Assembly (NCBI GenBank): GCA_017860615.1
Contig: JAGDMU010000010.1
Location: 1-64,000 of the forward strand
Source: Pseudomonadota bacterium
Lineage (GTDB): Bacteria; Campylobacterota; Campylobacteria; Campylobacterales; Sulfurospirillaceae
DNA length: 64,000 nucleotides
Reading direction: 5' to 3'
Shown here: piece after piece, positions 1 to 7,350 of the stretch
How positions within the stretch are numbered: the first letter of the stretch is position 1
Layout: every line of letters starts with the position of its first letter
Program-made: the position numbers and the translations under genes
Notes under the pieces: model-generated
What the model saw: only the letters and a program-made list of their open reading frames with translations
Told to the model about the DNA's origin: nothing
Database searches by the model: none

Positions 1-612
1 CTCTTGGCGTTTTTTAAGATCTTTAATCGTAATAAGCCCTGCAAGTTTGTTATTTTCATCTACAATAGGAAGTTTCTCAACTTTATTGGTTCTAAAAATT
101 GCCTCTGCGTCATCTAAAGTGGTTCCTTTTTTGACGGTAATCAAAGGCATTTTGGTCATTAACTCTTCCACATTTTTGCTATAGTCATTTTCAAAACGAA
201 GGTCACGATTAGTTAAAATACCAATCAAGATGTCATTGTCATCAATAACAGGAACGCCCGAAATACGGTACTCAGACATGATGGTAAGGGCTTCTTTAAG
301 CGTAGCTGTGGCTTTGATGGAAACAGGGTCGATGATAATGCCACTCTCACTTTTTTTCACACGTTTAATTTCACGTACTTGAGATTCAACGTCCATGTTT
401 TTATGGATAATACCAATACCACCCAATCTTGCCATCATAATCGCAGCACGGTGTTCTGTAACAGTATCCATCGCCGCAGATACTAAAGGGATATTCAGTG
501 TAATATTTTTGGTAAGTTGTGTTTTGATATCTACCTCTTTAGGTAAAATCTCTGAATACTTTGGTACTAATAGTACATCTTCAAATGTCAATGCTCTTTT
601 TCTAATCTTCAT
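1..612 (-). CDS. guaB: IMP dehydrogenase, N-terminal part (cut by window edge)
   Basis: Inosine-5'-monophosphate dehydrogenase oxidises IMP to XMP, the committed step of GMP synthesis in the cytosol. The first 204 residues are visible, read in frame from an ATG at 612 to the window edge. The start MKIRKRALTFEDVLLVP is the classic beginning of this family, followed by SAAMDTVTEHRAA from the first part of the TIM barrel. From about residue 95 comes the CBS-domain insert, with phrases such as ILTNRDLRFE. The catalytic cysteine loop lies outside the window. It sits 9 bases after gatA on the same strand, the order known from Campylobacter jejuni (guaB-gatA-small gene-ileS). Truncation is only the window edge. 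Confidence 0.95.
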   Translation of the reverse strand, partial: MKIRKRALTFEDVLLVPKYSEILPKEVDIKTQLTKNITLNIPLVSAAMDTVTEHRAAIMMARLGGIGIIHKNMDVESQVREIKRVKKSESGIIIDPVSIKATATLKEALTIMSEYRISGVPVIDDNDILIGILTNRDLRFENDYSKNVEELMTKMPLITVKKGTTLDDAEAIFRTNKVEKLPIVDENNKLAGLITIKDLKKRQE

Positions 613-621
613 GTGTTTCTC

Positions 622-1980
622 CTATAACCCTAATTCTCTCTCTAAGCTAAGCGCTCCATCCAGAAGTGCTTGCTCACCATACGCTTGACCAATCAGTTGT
701 CCTCCAACAGGAAGCCCTTTGCTGTCCATACCAAGAGGAACGGAGATACCTGGAAGCCCTGCTAAGTTGAGTGAAATGGTATAAATATCACTCAAATACA
801 TCTCTAATGGATCTGCTTTAGAACCAAACTCAAACGCACTGGTTGGAGTCACTGGCATAAAGATCAGATCAGCCTCTTTGAAAATTGCTTCATACTGTGC
901 TTTAATAAAATGGCGCGCACGTTGCGCTTTAATGTAATACGCATCGTAGTAGCCGCTGCTAAGAACGAATGTTCCCAAAAGGATTCTTCGTTTGACCTCT
1001 TCACCAAAACCAAGGCTTCGGCTTTGAATAAACATCTCTTTAAGGTTTTCATTGCTTCCACGGTTACCATAACGAACACCATCATAACGGCTCAAGTTCG
1101 CACTCGCTTCTGCGGTTGCGATGACATAATAGGTTGCGATGTCATATTTGGAGTTAATAAAATTACGATAAATGATTTTATGACCCGCTTTTTCCAATGC
1201 ACGAATACCATCCATCATACGTTCACGCACTTCAGGACTGGCTTCATTCAGATAGTTCTCAATCACAGCAATCGTCATTTTACGATCCGCATTGAGCTTA
1301 TCTGCCACACTCTGATGCGCCATATTGGCACTGGTAGAGTCTTTTGGCTCATGCCCTGCGATAATGTCATATAAAATCGCCGCATCTTCAACGTTTTGTG
1401 TAATCGGCCCAATCTGGTCTAATGAGCTTGAATACGCTCCCAAACCGTAACGACTTACTTTCCCATACGTTGGTTTAAGCCCCACACAGCCACAAAAAGC
1501 GGCTGGTTGGCGAATACTTCCGCCCGTGTCACTACCAAGCGCTGCAATGGCAATGCCACCTGCAACAGCAGCAGCACTACCACCGCTACTACCGCCTGGA
1601 ACGCATTTTGGATTGTGTGGGTTGAGTGTCCTTCCATAAAACGATGACTCAGTTGAGCTTCCCATGGCAAATTCGTCCATGTTGGTACGACCAAATGGAG
1701 AGAGCCCTTGACGAAGCATATTATCAATGACCGTTGCATTATAAGGAGCAACATAGCCTTGAAGAATATTAGAACCACTCGTGACTTCCCAGCCATTGAC
1801 TTGAATATTATCTTTAACAGCGATGGGGATGCCTGCACCGTATTCACTGACACTCTTACCTGTCAACTGTTCAACATACGCACCCAATGTTTTTTTAGCT
1901 TCAATCTCTTTTTTTAACTCATTTCTAAATGCTTCAATCTCTTCTTTAGGAAGTTTCAATGCCTCTTTTAAGGTTATCAC
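622..1980 (-). CDS. gatA: Asp-tRNA(Asn)/Glu-tRNA(Gln) amidotransferase subunit A
   Basis: GatA is the glutaminase subunit of GatCAB, which converts misacylated Glu-tRNA(Gln) and Asp-tRNA(Asn) to the correct forms in bacteria lacking GlnRS or AsnRS. The amidase signature is clear: AVKDN holds the catalytic lysine, GGSSGGSAAAVAGG the serine-rich loop and GSDTGGSIRQPAAFCG the Ser-cisSer nucleophile region. I chose a GTG start at 1980 because it gives [10 protein letters not shown], the family's usual N-terminus. It also overlaps the stop of the upstream 42-codon gene in a GTGA arrangement that suggests translational coupling. An in-frame ATG at 2028 would add 16 unrelated residues and overlap that gene further. 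Product 452 residues, normal length. Confidence 0.95.
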   Translation of the reverse strand: MITLKEALKLPKEEIEAFRNELKKEIEAKKTLGAYVEQLTGKSVSEYGAGIPIAVKDNIQVNGWEVTSGSNILQGYVAPYNATVIDNMLRQGLSPFGRTNMDEFAMGSSTESSFYGRTLNPHNPKCVPGGSSGGSAAAVAGGIAIAALGSDTGGSIRQPAAFCGCVGLKPTYGKVSRYGLGAYSSSLDQIGPITQNVEDAAILYDIIAGHEPKDSTSANMAHQSVADKLNADRKMTIAVIENYLNEASPEVRERMMDGIRALEKAGHKIIYRNFINSKYDIATYYVIATAEASANLSRYDGVRYGNRGSNENLKEMFIQSRSLGFGEEVKRRILLGTFVLSSGYYDAYYIKAQRARHFIKAQYEAIFKEADLIFMPVTPTSAFEFGSKADPLEMYLSDIYTISLNLAGLPGISVPLGMDSKGLPVGGQLIGQAYGEQALLDGALSLERELGL

Positions 1981-2105
1981 TTCGTATCCTTTAGCTTTTT
2001 CGTTCTTTGATTTACCAAATAAACACATACGCCAATAACGGCAAAAATTGCTCCAATCGTTTCAAAAATAAAACTAAGCTCAACCGGGGAACCAAAATCA
2101 ACCAT
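1977..2105 (-). CDS. 42-residue single-pass membrane peptide between ileS and gatA
   Basis: A short gene read from ATG at 2105 to TGA at 1977. The product has one hydrophobic segment, about residues 9-31, and ends in a basic tail rich in Lys and Arg, which predicts a single-pass inner-membrane peptide with a cytoplasmic C-terminus. Its ATG overlaps the ileS stop by 8 bases (ATGGTTGA), and its TGA overlaps the gatA GTG start by 4 bases. It is therefore locked between two translation genes. A GAGG lies 6 bases before the start. C. jejuni carries a similarly placed small membrane gene between ileS and gatA (recalled as Cj1060c). Function unknown. Confidence 0.75.
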   Translation of the reverse strand: MVDFGSPVELSFIFETIGAIFAVIGVCVYLVNQRTKKLKDTK

Positions 2106-4854
2106 TGAGTGCCTCATTACATCTGTGGCAAAGCTCTTCTTCACTTTTTGAACGGTATTTCCAACAACGTGGACATTTGCATTTAGACGCTTTAAGGATT
2201 TTAAACTGATCCCCAGCCACCTCAAAGACACCCATTTCGCCACTCTCATCATGTTCAATCACTTTACTGACCGTAAACCAATCTTCAGCATCCACCTTCT
2301 CAAGTGATGCTACTTTAGATGAGTTTGTTTGCAGTACCAACTCTAAGGTTGATTTGATGATTTTCTCTTTTTTAAGCGCATCCACAATCTCAAAGAATTT
2401 CTCTCTTGCTTCCATCATATACGCTTCATCAAATGACGTTGAAACACTTGGAAGGGATGTGTAAACAAGGTCAAACACACTCTCTTTCTTCAAAATAGCA
2501 GGGGCATACTCTAACATCTCATCGATGGTATAGGTCAGTGTTGGAGCCATCAATGCCATCAATTTTTCAGCAATGAGTGCCATTGCACTTTGCGCTGAGA
2601 GGCGAATAGAGTCATTTTTAGCATTACAGTAAAGTCTATCTTTAGAAATATCAAGGTAAATACCACTCAGTTCTACGGCGATAAAGTGGTTTAGAAGTGC
2701 AAATCCTTTAGAGAATTCATACTCTCTAAAATAGCCCTCAACTTCATCAAAAACAGCTTTAGCGTGCGCTAAAATCCATTGATCGAGCATTCCCATTTGG
2801 GAGATAGGCATGATGGACTCTAAATCATTCACATTGGCCAGTAAAAATCTAAAGGTATTACGAATTTTTCGGTACTGCTCGCTGATTTGTTTTAGGATAT
2901 TGTCACTGATTTTAAGATCGGTTGTGTATTCGCTTGTTCCAACCCAAAGACGTAAAATTTCAACACCGTATTGTTTTGCAACATCGCTTGGTGCTACCAC
3001 ATTGCCTTTGGACTTGCTCATCTTCTCGCCTTTTTCATCGACAGTAAAACCATGTGTTAAGATTTTACTGTACGGAGCGATGCCGTTATTGGCGGTACTC
3101 ACTAAAAGAGAACTTTGGAACCAGCCACGGTGTTGGTCACTGCCTTCAAGATACATCGTTGCTGGGTAAGTGCCTGCATCGTAATCACTCGATTGAAGAA
3201 CGGCTTTCCATGTACTACCACTGTCAAACCAAACATCCAAGATGTCCATCACTTTTTCAAGGTCTTCTGGGTTGTAGCCACTGTTGGCAACGAGTAGGTC
3301 TTTGATCTCAAGATCCCACCATGCATCCGCACCTTTTTCCTCAAAAATAGCTGCGATATGCTCAACAATTTTTGCATCAAAAATAGGCTTACCTGTTCTT
3401 TTATCTCTAAAGAAAGCGATAGGAACACCCCAATCACGTTGTCTTGAGATACACCAATCAGGTCTGTTTTCAATCATCGAACCTAAACGGTTGATACCTG
3501 ATTTTGGATAGAAGCGAACTTTATTGATCTCCTCCATTGCCATTTTACGAAGACTCTCACGACCACCAACCGCTTCATCCATCGCAACAAACCACTGTTT
3601 CGTTGCACGGTAAATAACAGGCTGATGTGTTCTCCAGCAGAATGGATACGAGTGGGTGAATTTTGAACATTTAAGCAGTGCACTTCCTAGAAGCTCTAAA
3701 ATACGCTCATTGCATTTAAAAATATGCTCACCTACAAAAGATGCCGCATCAGGAAGTAGCCCTAAATGAACCACCGTCTCATCGTAACAGCCTCTCTCAT
3801 CGACAGGCATTACGACTTCAAGACCATAACGAAGTCCTACTTTATAGTCATCATCACCATGTCCTGGTGCGGTATGAACACAACCACTACCGCCATCCAT
3901 CGTAACGTGATCACCTAAAACACATTGAGAATTTCTGCCGTTCAATGGGTTAATTGCGAAGCTGTTTTCAAGAATATTTGCTTTAAATGTTTTAACAATC
4001 TCACCTGCAATAACACCTTGTTCAATAAGTTTTGCATGCAAAGGCTCTGCAACGATATAACCATCACTGGTAAGCACATAGTTTTCATCAGGACTAAAAG
4101 AGATACCCACATTTGCAGGCAATGTCCAAGGTGTTGTGGTCCAGATAATTACTGAAACATCAGAGCTGATGTCTAGTTTTGCTTTCGCTTCAGTGCCGAG
4201 TTTAAACGCAACAAAGATAGAGTAGTCTTCTTTGTCTTCATACTCCACTTCCGCTTCCGCTAATGCACTTCGTGCGGCCCAAGACCAATACACAGGCTTG
4301 CTTCGCTCAATCAGTAATCCTCGATCGGCTACACCGCACAATGCACGGTAAATGTCTGCTTCAAATTTAAACTTCATGGTCATATAAGGGTTATCCCAAT
4401 CGCCAATAACACCTAGTGATTTAAACTCTTCTCTTTGAATATCAATGAACTTTCGTGCATGTTCACGACACAACTCTCTAATTTTACTCTTAGGCAGTGC
4501 GTCTTTTTTCTCTTTTCCAAGATTTTTTTCCACTTGCTGCTCAATAGGAAGTCCATGACAATCCCAACCTGGAACATAACGTACTTTTTCGCCAAAGAAA
4601 TAATGTGTTTTGATGATCACATCTTTGAGAATTTTATTGAGTGCATGACCAATATGAATATGCCCATTGGCATATGGAGGTCCATCATGAAGAATAAATG
4701 ATGTCGGAGCATTTTCTCGGTTTTGAATCATTTTAGCATAAGCGCTCTCCTCTTTGGAAAACCACTTTGCATAACGAGCAGGCTCATTTTGGGGTAGATT
4801 GCCTCTCATTGGAAAATCGGTTTGAGGAAGAAGCAAGGTCTCTTTATAGTCCAT
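2098..4854 (-). CDS. ileS: Isoleucyl-tRNA synthetase
   Basis: Charges tRNA(Ile) with isoleucine and edits valine; class I synthetase, cytosolic. The HIGH-type signature GHIHIGHAL and the KMSKS loop (GEKMSKSKG) are both present. The large editing domain contains [10 protein letters not shown]. The C-terminus carries a four-cysteine zinc knuckle (CKCPRCW ... CHRC). I start at ATG 4854 ([11 protein letters not shown]), which has GGAGAG just upstream and matches the family N-terminus. An in-frame ATG at 4926 would add 24 implausible residues. The 918-residue length is normal. It appears to head the leftward operon ileS-42aa-gatA-guaB. Confidence 0.97.
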   Translation of the reverse strand: MDYKETLLLPQTDFPMRGNLPQNEPARYAKWFSKEESAYAKMIQNRENAPTSFILHDGPPYANGHIHIGHALNKILKDVIIKTHYFFGEKVRYVPGWDCHGLPIEQQVEKNLGKEKKDALPKSKIRELCREHARKFIDIQREEFKSLGVIGDWDNPYMTMKFKFEADIYRALCGVADRGLLIERSKPVYWSWAARSALAEAEVEYEDKEDYSIFVAFKLGTEAKAKLDISSDVSVIIWTTTPWTLPANVGISFSPDENYVLTSDGYIVAEPLHAKLIEQGVIAGEIVKTFKANILENSFAINPLNGRNSQCVLGDHVTMDGGSGCVHTAPGHGDDDYKVGLRYGLEVVMPVDERGCYDETVVHLGLLPDAASFVGEHIFKCNERILELLGSALLKCSKFTHSYPFCWRTHQPVIYRATKQWFVAMDEAVGGRESLRKMAMEEINKVRFYPKSGINRLGSMIENRPDWCISRQRDWGVPIAFFRDKRTGKPIFDAKIVEHIAAIFEEKGADAWWDLEIKDLLVANSGYNPEDLEKVMDILDVWFDSGSTWKAVLQSSDYDAGTYPATMYLEGSDQHRGWFQSSLLVSTANNGIAPYSKILTHGFTVDEKGEKMSKSKGNVVAPSDVAKQYGVEILRLWVGTSEYTTDLKISDNILKQISEQYRKIRNTFRFLLANVNDLESIMPISQMGMLDQWILAHAKAVFDEVEGYFREYEFSKGFALLNHFIAVELSGIYLDISKDRLYCNAKNDSIRLSAQSAMALIAEKLMALMAPTLTYTIDEMLEYAPAILKKESVFDLVYTSLPSVSTSFDEAYMMEAREKFFEIVDALKKEKIIKSTLELVLQTNSSKVASLEKVDAEDWFTVSKVIEHDESGEMGVFEVAGDQFKILKASKCKCPRCWKYRSKSEEELCHRCNEALNG

Positions 4855-4894
4855 TAATAATCTCTCCTTGGAAGCTACGCAGCTGTGAAAAAGT

Positions 4895-4905
4895 TTTACA
4901 TGTAA
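4895..4905. repeat. TTTACATGTAA palindrome copy upstream of ileS
   Basis: Near-complete copy of a 12-base palindrome (TTTACATGTAAA) that recurs through the window, here about 40 bases before the ileS start. Other full or nearly full copies lie at 21295, 32285, 33644, 56762, 56784 and 62092. Role unknown. Confidence 0.6.
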
Positions 4906-4960
4906 GCGTCTCTTAAAATGAGGCAAGTTTATCTAAAAACGATTTAAGAAGCACTTACGG

Positions 4961-4966
4961 TATAAT
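4961..4966 (+). promoter_or_regulatory. -10 box (TATAAT) for the cinA leader
   Basis: Perfect TATAAT preceded by CGG and followed by ACGAGG. Transcription from about 4973 would give a 5' leader of about 180 bases before cinA, containing the structured element annotated next. No convincing -35 is visible, which is common in this phylum. Confidence 0.6.
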
Positions 4967-4972
4967 ACGAGG

Positions 4973-5152
4973 TACGTTATAACGCAATTTTAGTCTGCCA
5001 ACACTGTTGGCACGCGTTAATGAAAGCGCCGAAAGGTGCGTGGGCGTTCTGCACAAGATTATCCAGTGTTAACGTAGTTTTTAAAGCTTTGCTTTAAAAG
5101 CATATTAAGAGTTCTTGCGGAACTCTATCACAAAAATAAAAAAGGGATTCCT
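4973..5152 (+). ncRNA. Structured 5' leader, copy A of a three-copy family (before cinA)
   Basis: Several stem-loops follow the promoter. They are a TGCCAAC/GTTGGCA hairpin near 4997, a GCGCC-GAAA-GGTGC hairpin near 5027, and CGTTAA paired at a distance with TTAACG near 5072. After AACGTAG (5071-5077) come an 11-bp stem with a TTT loop (arms 5077-5087 and 5091-5101) and a final AGAGTTC/GAACTCT hairpin (5108-5126). The AACGTAG plus 11-bp stem recurs at 29423-29453 and 48662-48692. The position between a -10 box and a start codon suggests a cis-acting leader RNA. I do not recognise it as a known riboswitch. Confidence 0.5.
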
Positions 5153-6262
5153 ATGAAAAGCTCTTTGATCGTAGTTGGTAAAGCATTGCGATACAATCTG
5201 CCATTTTTAAATTATATACATGCAACCATAACCAAACATATTGATCTACCTGATCAAACGGTTTACATTGATAAAAACGATAAAGATCTCTTTTTTGTTT
5301 TAGAAGAGTCCATCGCACATGCTGATGAAATCGTTATTGTGACATCTAATGACAGCTTTAATCTGGTCAATAAAGTTATTGCAACGCTAGGGGAAGAGTC
5401 TTTAGAACTTAAGGCGGGAATGCTCATCCCTTCTAAAACAGTACGCTTTGAAAACAACAGTTATCTTTTAGAGCGAGAAGGTAAACACATTAATGTGATT
5501 AAAGCGTGCGAAAATAAAAAACTTCCACCTGTGTTGATCGAAAACAGTAATAGCTCAGCACTTTTTTCCATCATCAACATCGATGAAGATTCTCTCAAAA
5601 TTCTTGTGGAACCGCTGGCTCAAAACTATGAAATCCGTATTACACCAACAACGATTGTGGATGGATGGATTACAGTAGAAGCTATCTCAAATAAATATGG
5701 CAACTTGGAGAGCTTCTTTAAAGCAATAAAATCACTGCTTCCTACCAAAGTTATCAATCATCCTGATGTCATTGAGCACATTTCGCAATCCTTACAGCGT
5801 GAAGAAAAAACATTGAGTATTGCTGAAAGCTGCACAGGAGGACTTATTGCTTCTATGCTTACGAAGCGCGCTGGTATTTCTGCTGTCTTTAAAGGCGGTA
5901 TTGTCTCTTACTCGAATGAAATTAAAGAATCATGGCTGGGTGTAAGCCCTGACACGATAGAGCGTTTTGGTGCCGTAAGTGAGTTATGTGTGAGAGAGAT
6001 GCTTGAGGGTGTTCTTAATGCAAGTTTGTCAGATTATGCTATTGCTACCAGTGGCATAGCTGGACCTGATGGAGGAACTATTGAAAAACCAGTGGGAACA
6101 GTTTATGTTGGAGCACGTAATAAACAGGGTGATATTATGATTGAAAGGCTTCTTTTAGAGGGTGATCGTGAATACATTCAAACCCAAAGCGCATACCATG
6201 CCTTAAAGTTACTTTTACATGTAGGAGAAAATATTTTTTTAAAAAGTGAAAAAATGTCTTGA
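5153..6262 (+). CDS. CinA-like protein with C-terminal NMN amidohydrolase (PncC) domain
   Basis: The C-terminal half, from about residue 205, is a clear CinA C-terminal domain with SIAESCTGGL and ATSGIAGPDGG. In PncC-type proteins this domain hydrolyses nicotinamide mononucleotide to nicotinate mononucleotide, recycling NAD breakdown products. The N-terminal 200 residues do not look like the usual MoaB-like domain of full CinA; I see no recognisable motif, although its short alpha/beta segments could be a diverged remnant. Start ATG at 5153 has AAGGGA upstream. C. jejuni has a cinA-like gene next to ileS, transcribed away from it, as here. The stop codon overlaps the -35 box of the tRNA operon. 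Confidence 0.8.
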   Translation: MKSSLIVVGKALRYNLPFLNYIHATITKHIDLPDQTVYIDKNDKDLFFVLEESIAHADEIVIVTSNDSFNLVNKVIATLGEESLELKAGMLIPSKTVRFENNSYLLEREGKHINVIKACENKKLPPVLIENSNSSALFSIINIDEDSLKILVEPLAQNYEIRITPTTIVDGWITVEAISNKYGNLESFFKAIKSLLPTKVINHPDVIEHISQSLQREEKTLSIAESCTGGLIASMLTKRAGISAVFKGGIVSYSNEIKESWLGVSPDTIERFGAVSELCVREMLEGVLNASLSDYAIATSGIAGPDGGTIEKPVGTVYVGARNKQGDIMIERLLLEGDREYIQTQSAYHALKLLLHVGENIFLKSEKMS

Positions 6263-6287
6263 CAAATGAATTTTTTTTCTCTATAAT
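6259..6287 (+). promoter_or_regulatory. Consensus sigma-70 promoter of the tRNA operon
   Basis: TTGACA (6259-6264) and TATAAT (6282-6287) separated by exactly 17 bases, a perfect consensus promoter and one of only two in the window with a recognisable -35. The -35 includes the TGA stop of the cinA-like gene. Expected start near 6294, about 24 bases before the first tRNA sequence. Confidence 0.85.
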
Positions 6288-6317
6288 TTCAGCCTCATTA
6301 CGAGAAGAACGGTGAAT

Positions 6318-6437
6318 GACTCGTTAGCTCAGTCGGTAGAGCATCTCCCTTTTAAGGAGGTGGTCGATGCGTCTAGTGGTCCAGGATCCCGCCCTTTCAC
6401 GGCGGTTACAGGGGTTCAAATCCCCTTGGGGTCGCCA
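6318..6437 (+). pseudogene. Chimeric tRNA: 5' tRNA-Lys fused to 3' tRNA-Glu(UUC)
   Basis: Bases 6318-6369 are identical to the first 52 bases of the intact tRNA-Lys at 6677, through the acceptor 5' strand, D arm, anticodon arm with TTT, variable loop and the first T-stem bases. At 6370 the sequence switches to tRNA-Glu, from about position 9 onward, with anticodon TTC (stem CCGCC/GGCGG), T arm and acceptor 3' strand TGGGGTC-G-CCA. The Lys part lacks its T arm and acceptor 3' strand. The Glu part lacks its acceptor 5' strand (GACCCCA expected). Neither half can fold as a normal tRNA. It looks like a deletion of roughly 65 bases from a tandem Lys-Glu pair like the one at 6677-6852. Confidence 0.8.
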
Positions 6438-6463
6438 AATAATTCTTCTTTAGTGTCCCTAAT

Positions 6464-6539
6464 GGTCGTTTAGCTCAGTTGGTAGAGCGCCACCCTTACA
6501 AGGTGGATGTCAGAGGTTCGAGTCCTCTAACGACCACCA
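6464..6539 (+). tRNA. tRNA-Val (anticodon TAC)
   Basis: 76 bases. Acceptor GGTCGTT pairs with AACGACC, then A-CCA is encoded. Anticodon loop CTTACAA gives TAC. D arm TAGCTCAGTTGGTAGAGC and T arm GAGGTTCGAGTCCTC are canonical. Second member of the tRNA operon. Confidence 0.97.
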
Positions 6540-6544
6540 TATGC

Positions 6545-6621
6545 GCGGCGGTAGTTCAGTTGGTTAGAATATCGGCCTGTCACGCCGGGGGTCGCGGGTT
6601 CGAGCCCCGTCCGCCGCGCCA
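6545..6621 (+). tRNA. tRNA-Asp (anticodon GTC)
   Basis: 77 bases. Acceptor GCGGCGG pairs with CCGCCGC, followed by G and encoded CCA. Anticodon loop CTGTCAC gives GTC. D arm and T arm (GCGGGTTCGAGCCCCGT) are normal. It begins 5 bases after tRNA-Val. Confidence 0.97.
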
Positions 6622-6676
6622 CGATTTTTTGTTTTCCCTCAGCATTTTCTTATTTGTTATGAAACTGTCTGAGCAT

Positions 6677-6752
6677 GACTCGTTAGCTCAGTCGGTAGAG
6701 CATCTCCCTTTTAAGGAGGTGGTCGATGGTTCGAATCCATCACGGGTCACCA
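6677..6752 (+). tRNA. tRNA-Lys (anticodon TTT)
   Basis: 76 bases. Acceptor GACTCGT pairs with ACGGGTC, including one G-T pair; discriminator A and encoded CCA follow. Anticodon loop CTTTTAA gives TTT. This is the intact version of the 52-base fragment at 6318-6369. Confidence 0.97.
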
Positions 6753-6777
6753 TTGTCCTAAACAAACACACTTGTGC

Positions 6778-6852
6778 GACCCCATCGTCTAGTGGTTAGG
6801 ACACCGCCCTCTCAAGGCGGGAACGGGGGTTCAAGTCCCCCTGGGGTCGCCA
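6778..6852 (+). tRNA. tRNA-Glu (anticodon CTC)
   Basis: 75 bases. Acceptor GACCCCA pairs with TGGGGTC, then G and encoded CCA. Anticodon loop CTCTCAA gives CTC, which should read only GAG codons. It shares its 3' half design with the broken Glu(UUC) part at 6370-6437. The last 22 bases are also the antisense of the C-terminal codons of the minus-strand gene ending at 6831. Confidence 0.95.
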
Positions 6853-7280
6853 TTTCTTCTTATTCCTTCATTTTCATACAAATCAATTTCACGTTTATAC
6901 TCAGGATTAGCCTTTTTAAGCTCTTCATCCATAAAAGCGATAAGCTTGGCATCTGCATTGCGGTGACTTGCCACTAATAAAACAAAGTTAAGGTAAATTT
7001 TGGAGACTTTTGGAGCGACACCTTTTTCTTTGGCAGGAAAAGGACACTCTTTGGCAGCTTTTAAAATAGCATTGGTAAGATCATTACGGGTTGTAGTACG
7101 TTTGGCTGCAATATCAATGAGGGCCTCAATGGCAATTTTTCGCTCTTTCTCTTCTTGCTCTGGAGTATGAGAAACTTCAACAACAACTGTTTTTTGTAAA
7201 TTGGCAACAACGATAAAAAGAGAGATTAAAACAATAGCAATGACTGCAACAATTGCAACGATGAGATAATTCTCTTGCAT
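6831..7280 (-). CDS. Single-pass membrane protein of unknown function
   Basis: 149 residues from ATG at 7280. Residues about 6-27 form a strong hydrophobic segment, followed by a charged region rich in Glu and Lys (about 32-50) and an amphipathic helical body. This predicts a membrane anchor with a cytoplasmic or periplasmic soluble domain. No enzymatic motif is recognisable. An upstream in-frame ATG at 7319 is ruled out because it lies beyond the -10 box at 7308-7316. The last eight codons are read from the antisense of tRNA-Glu, so the C-terminus was probably set by where the tRNA happens to place a stop. It lies just downstream of ccsBA, as in C. jejuni, where a membrane gene follows the cytochrome c synthase gene. 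Confidence 0.75.
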   Translation of the reverse strand: MQENYLIVAIVAVIAIVLISLFIVVANLQKTVVVEVSHTPEQEEKERKIAIEALIDIAAKRTTTRNDLTNAILKAAKECPFPAKEKGVAPKVSKIYLNFVLLVASHRNADAKLIAFMDEELKKANPEYKREIDLYENEGIRRNGDPRGT

Positions 7281-7307
7281 GAAGGAGCGCCTCTTAAGTT
7301 TTTGCCT

Positions 7308-7316
7308 ATTATAGCA
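7308..7316 (-). promoter_or_regulatory. Extended -10 promoter (TGCTATAAT)
   Basis: Reads TGCTATAAT on the minus strand, a textbook extended -10. The expected start near 7301 gives a leader of about 20 bases for the gene beginning at 7280 and fixes that start codon. Confidence 0.75.
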
Positions 7317-7322
7317 CAACTT

Positions 7323-7347
7323 AAAAGAGGGAGAATATCCCTCTTTT
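7323..7347 (-). terminator. Hairpin after ccsBA
   Basis: AAAAGAGGGA (7323-7332) and TCCCTCTTTT (7338-7347) form a 10-bp stem with a 5-base loop directly after the ccsBA stop. The T-rich 3' arm makes a plausible intrinsic terminator; it abuts the promoter of the next gene. Confidence 0.65.
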
Positions 7348-7350
7348 GCT

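Noticed and set aside
1-612. Truncated guaB
   Set aside because: The gene runs off the left window edge in frame; there is no sign of a real truncation.
4973-5152. Known riboswitch class (TPP, cobalamin, FMN, SAM, c-di-GMP, guanidine)
   Set aside because: None of the conserved cores I know for these classes is present; the element is therefore left unassigned.
6479-6977. Plus-strand open frames across the tRNA cluster
   Set aside because: They are the tRNA sequences themselves read as codons; no ribosome sites or plausible protein features.
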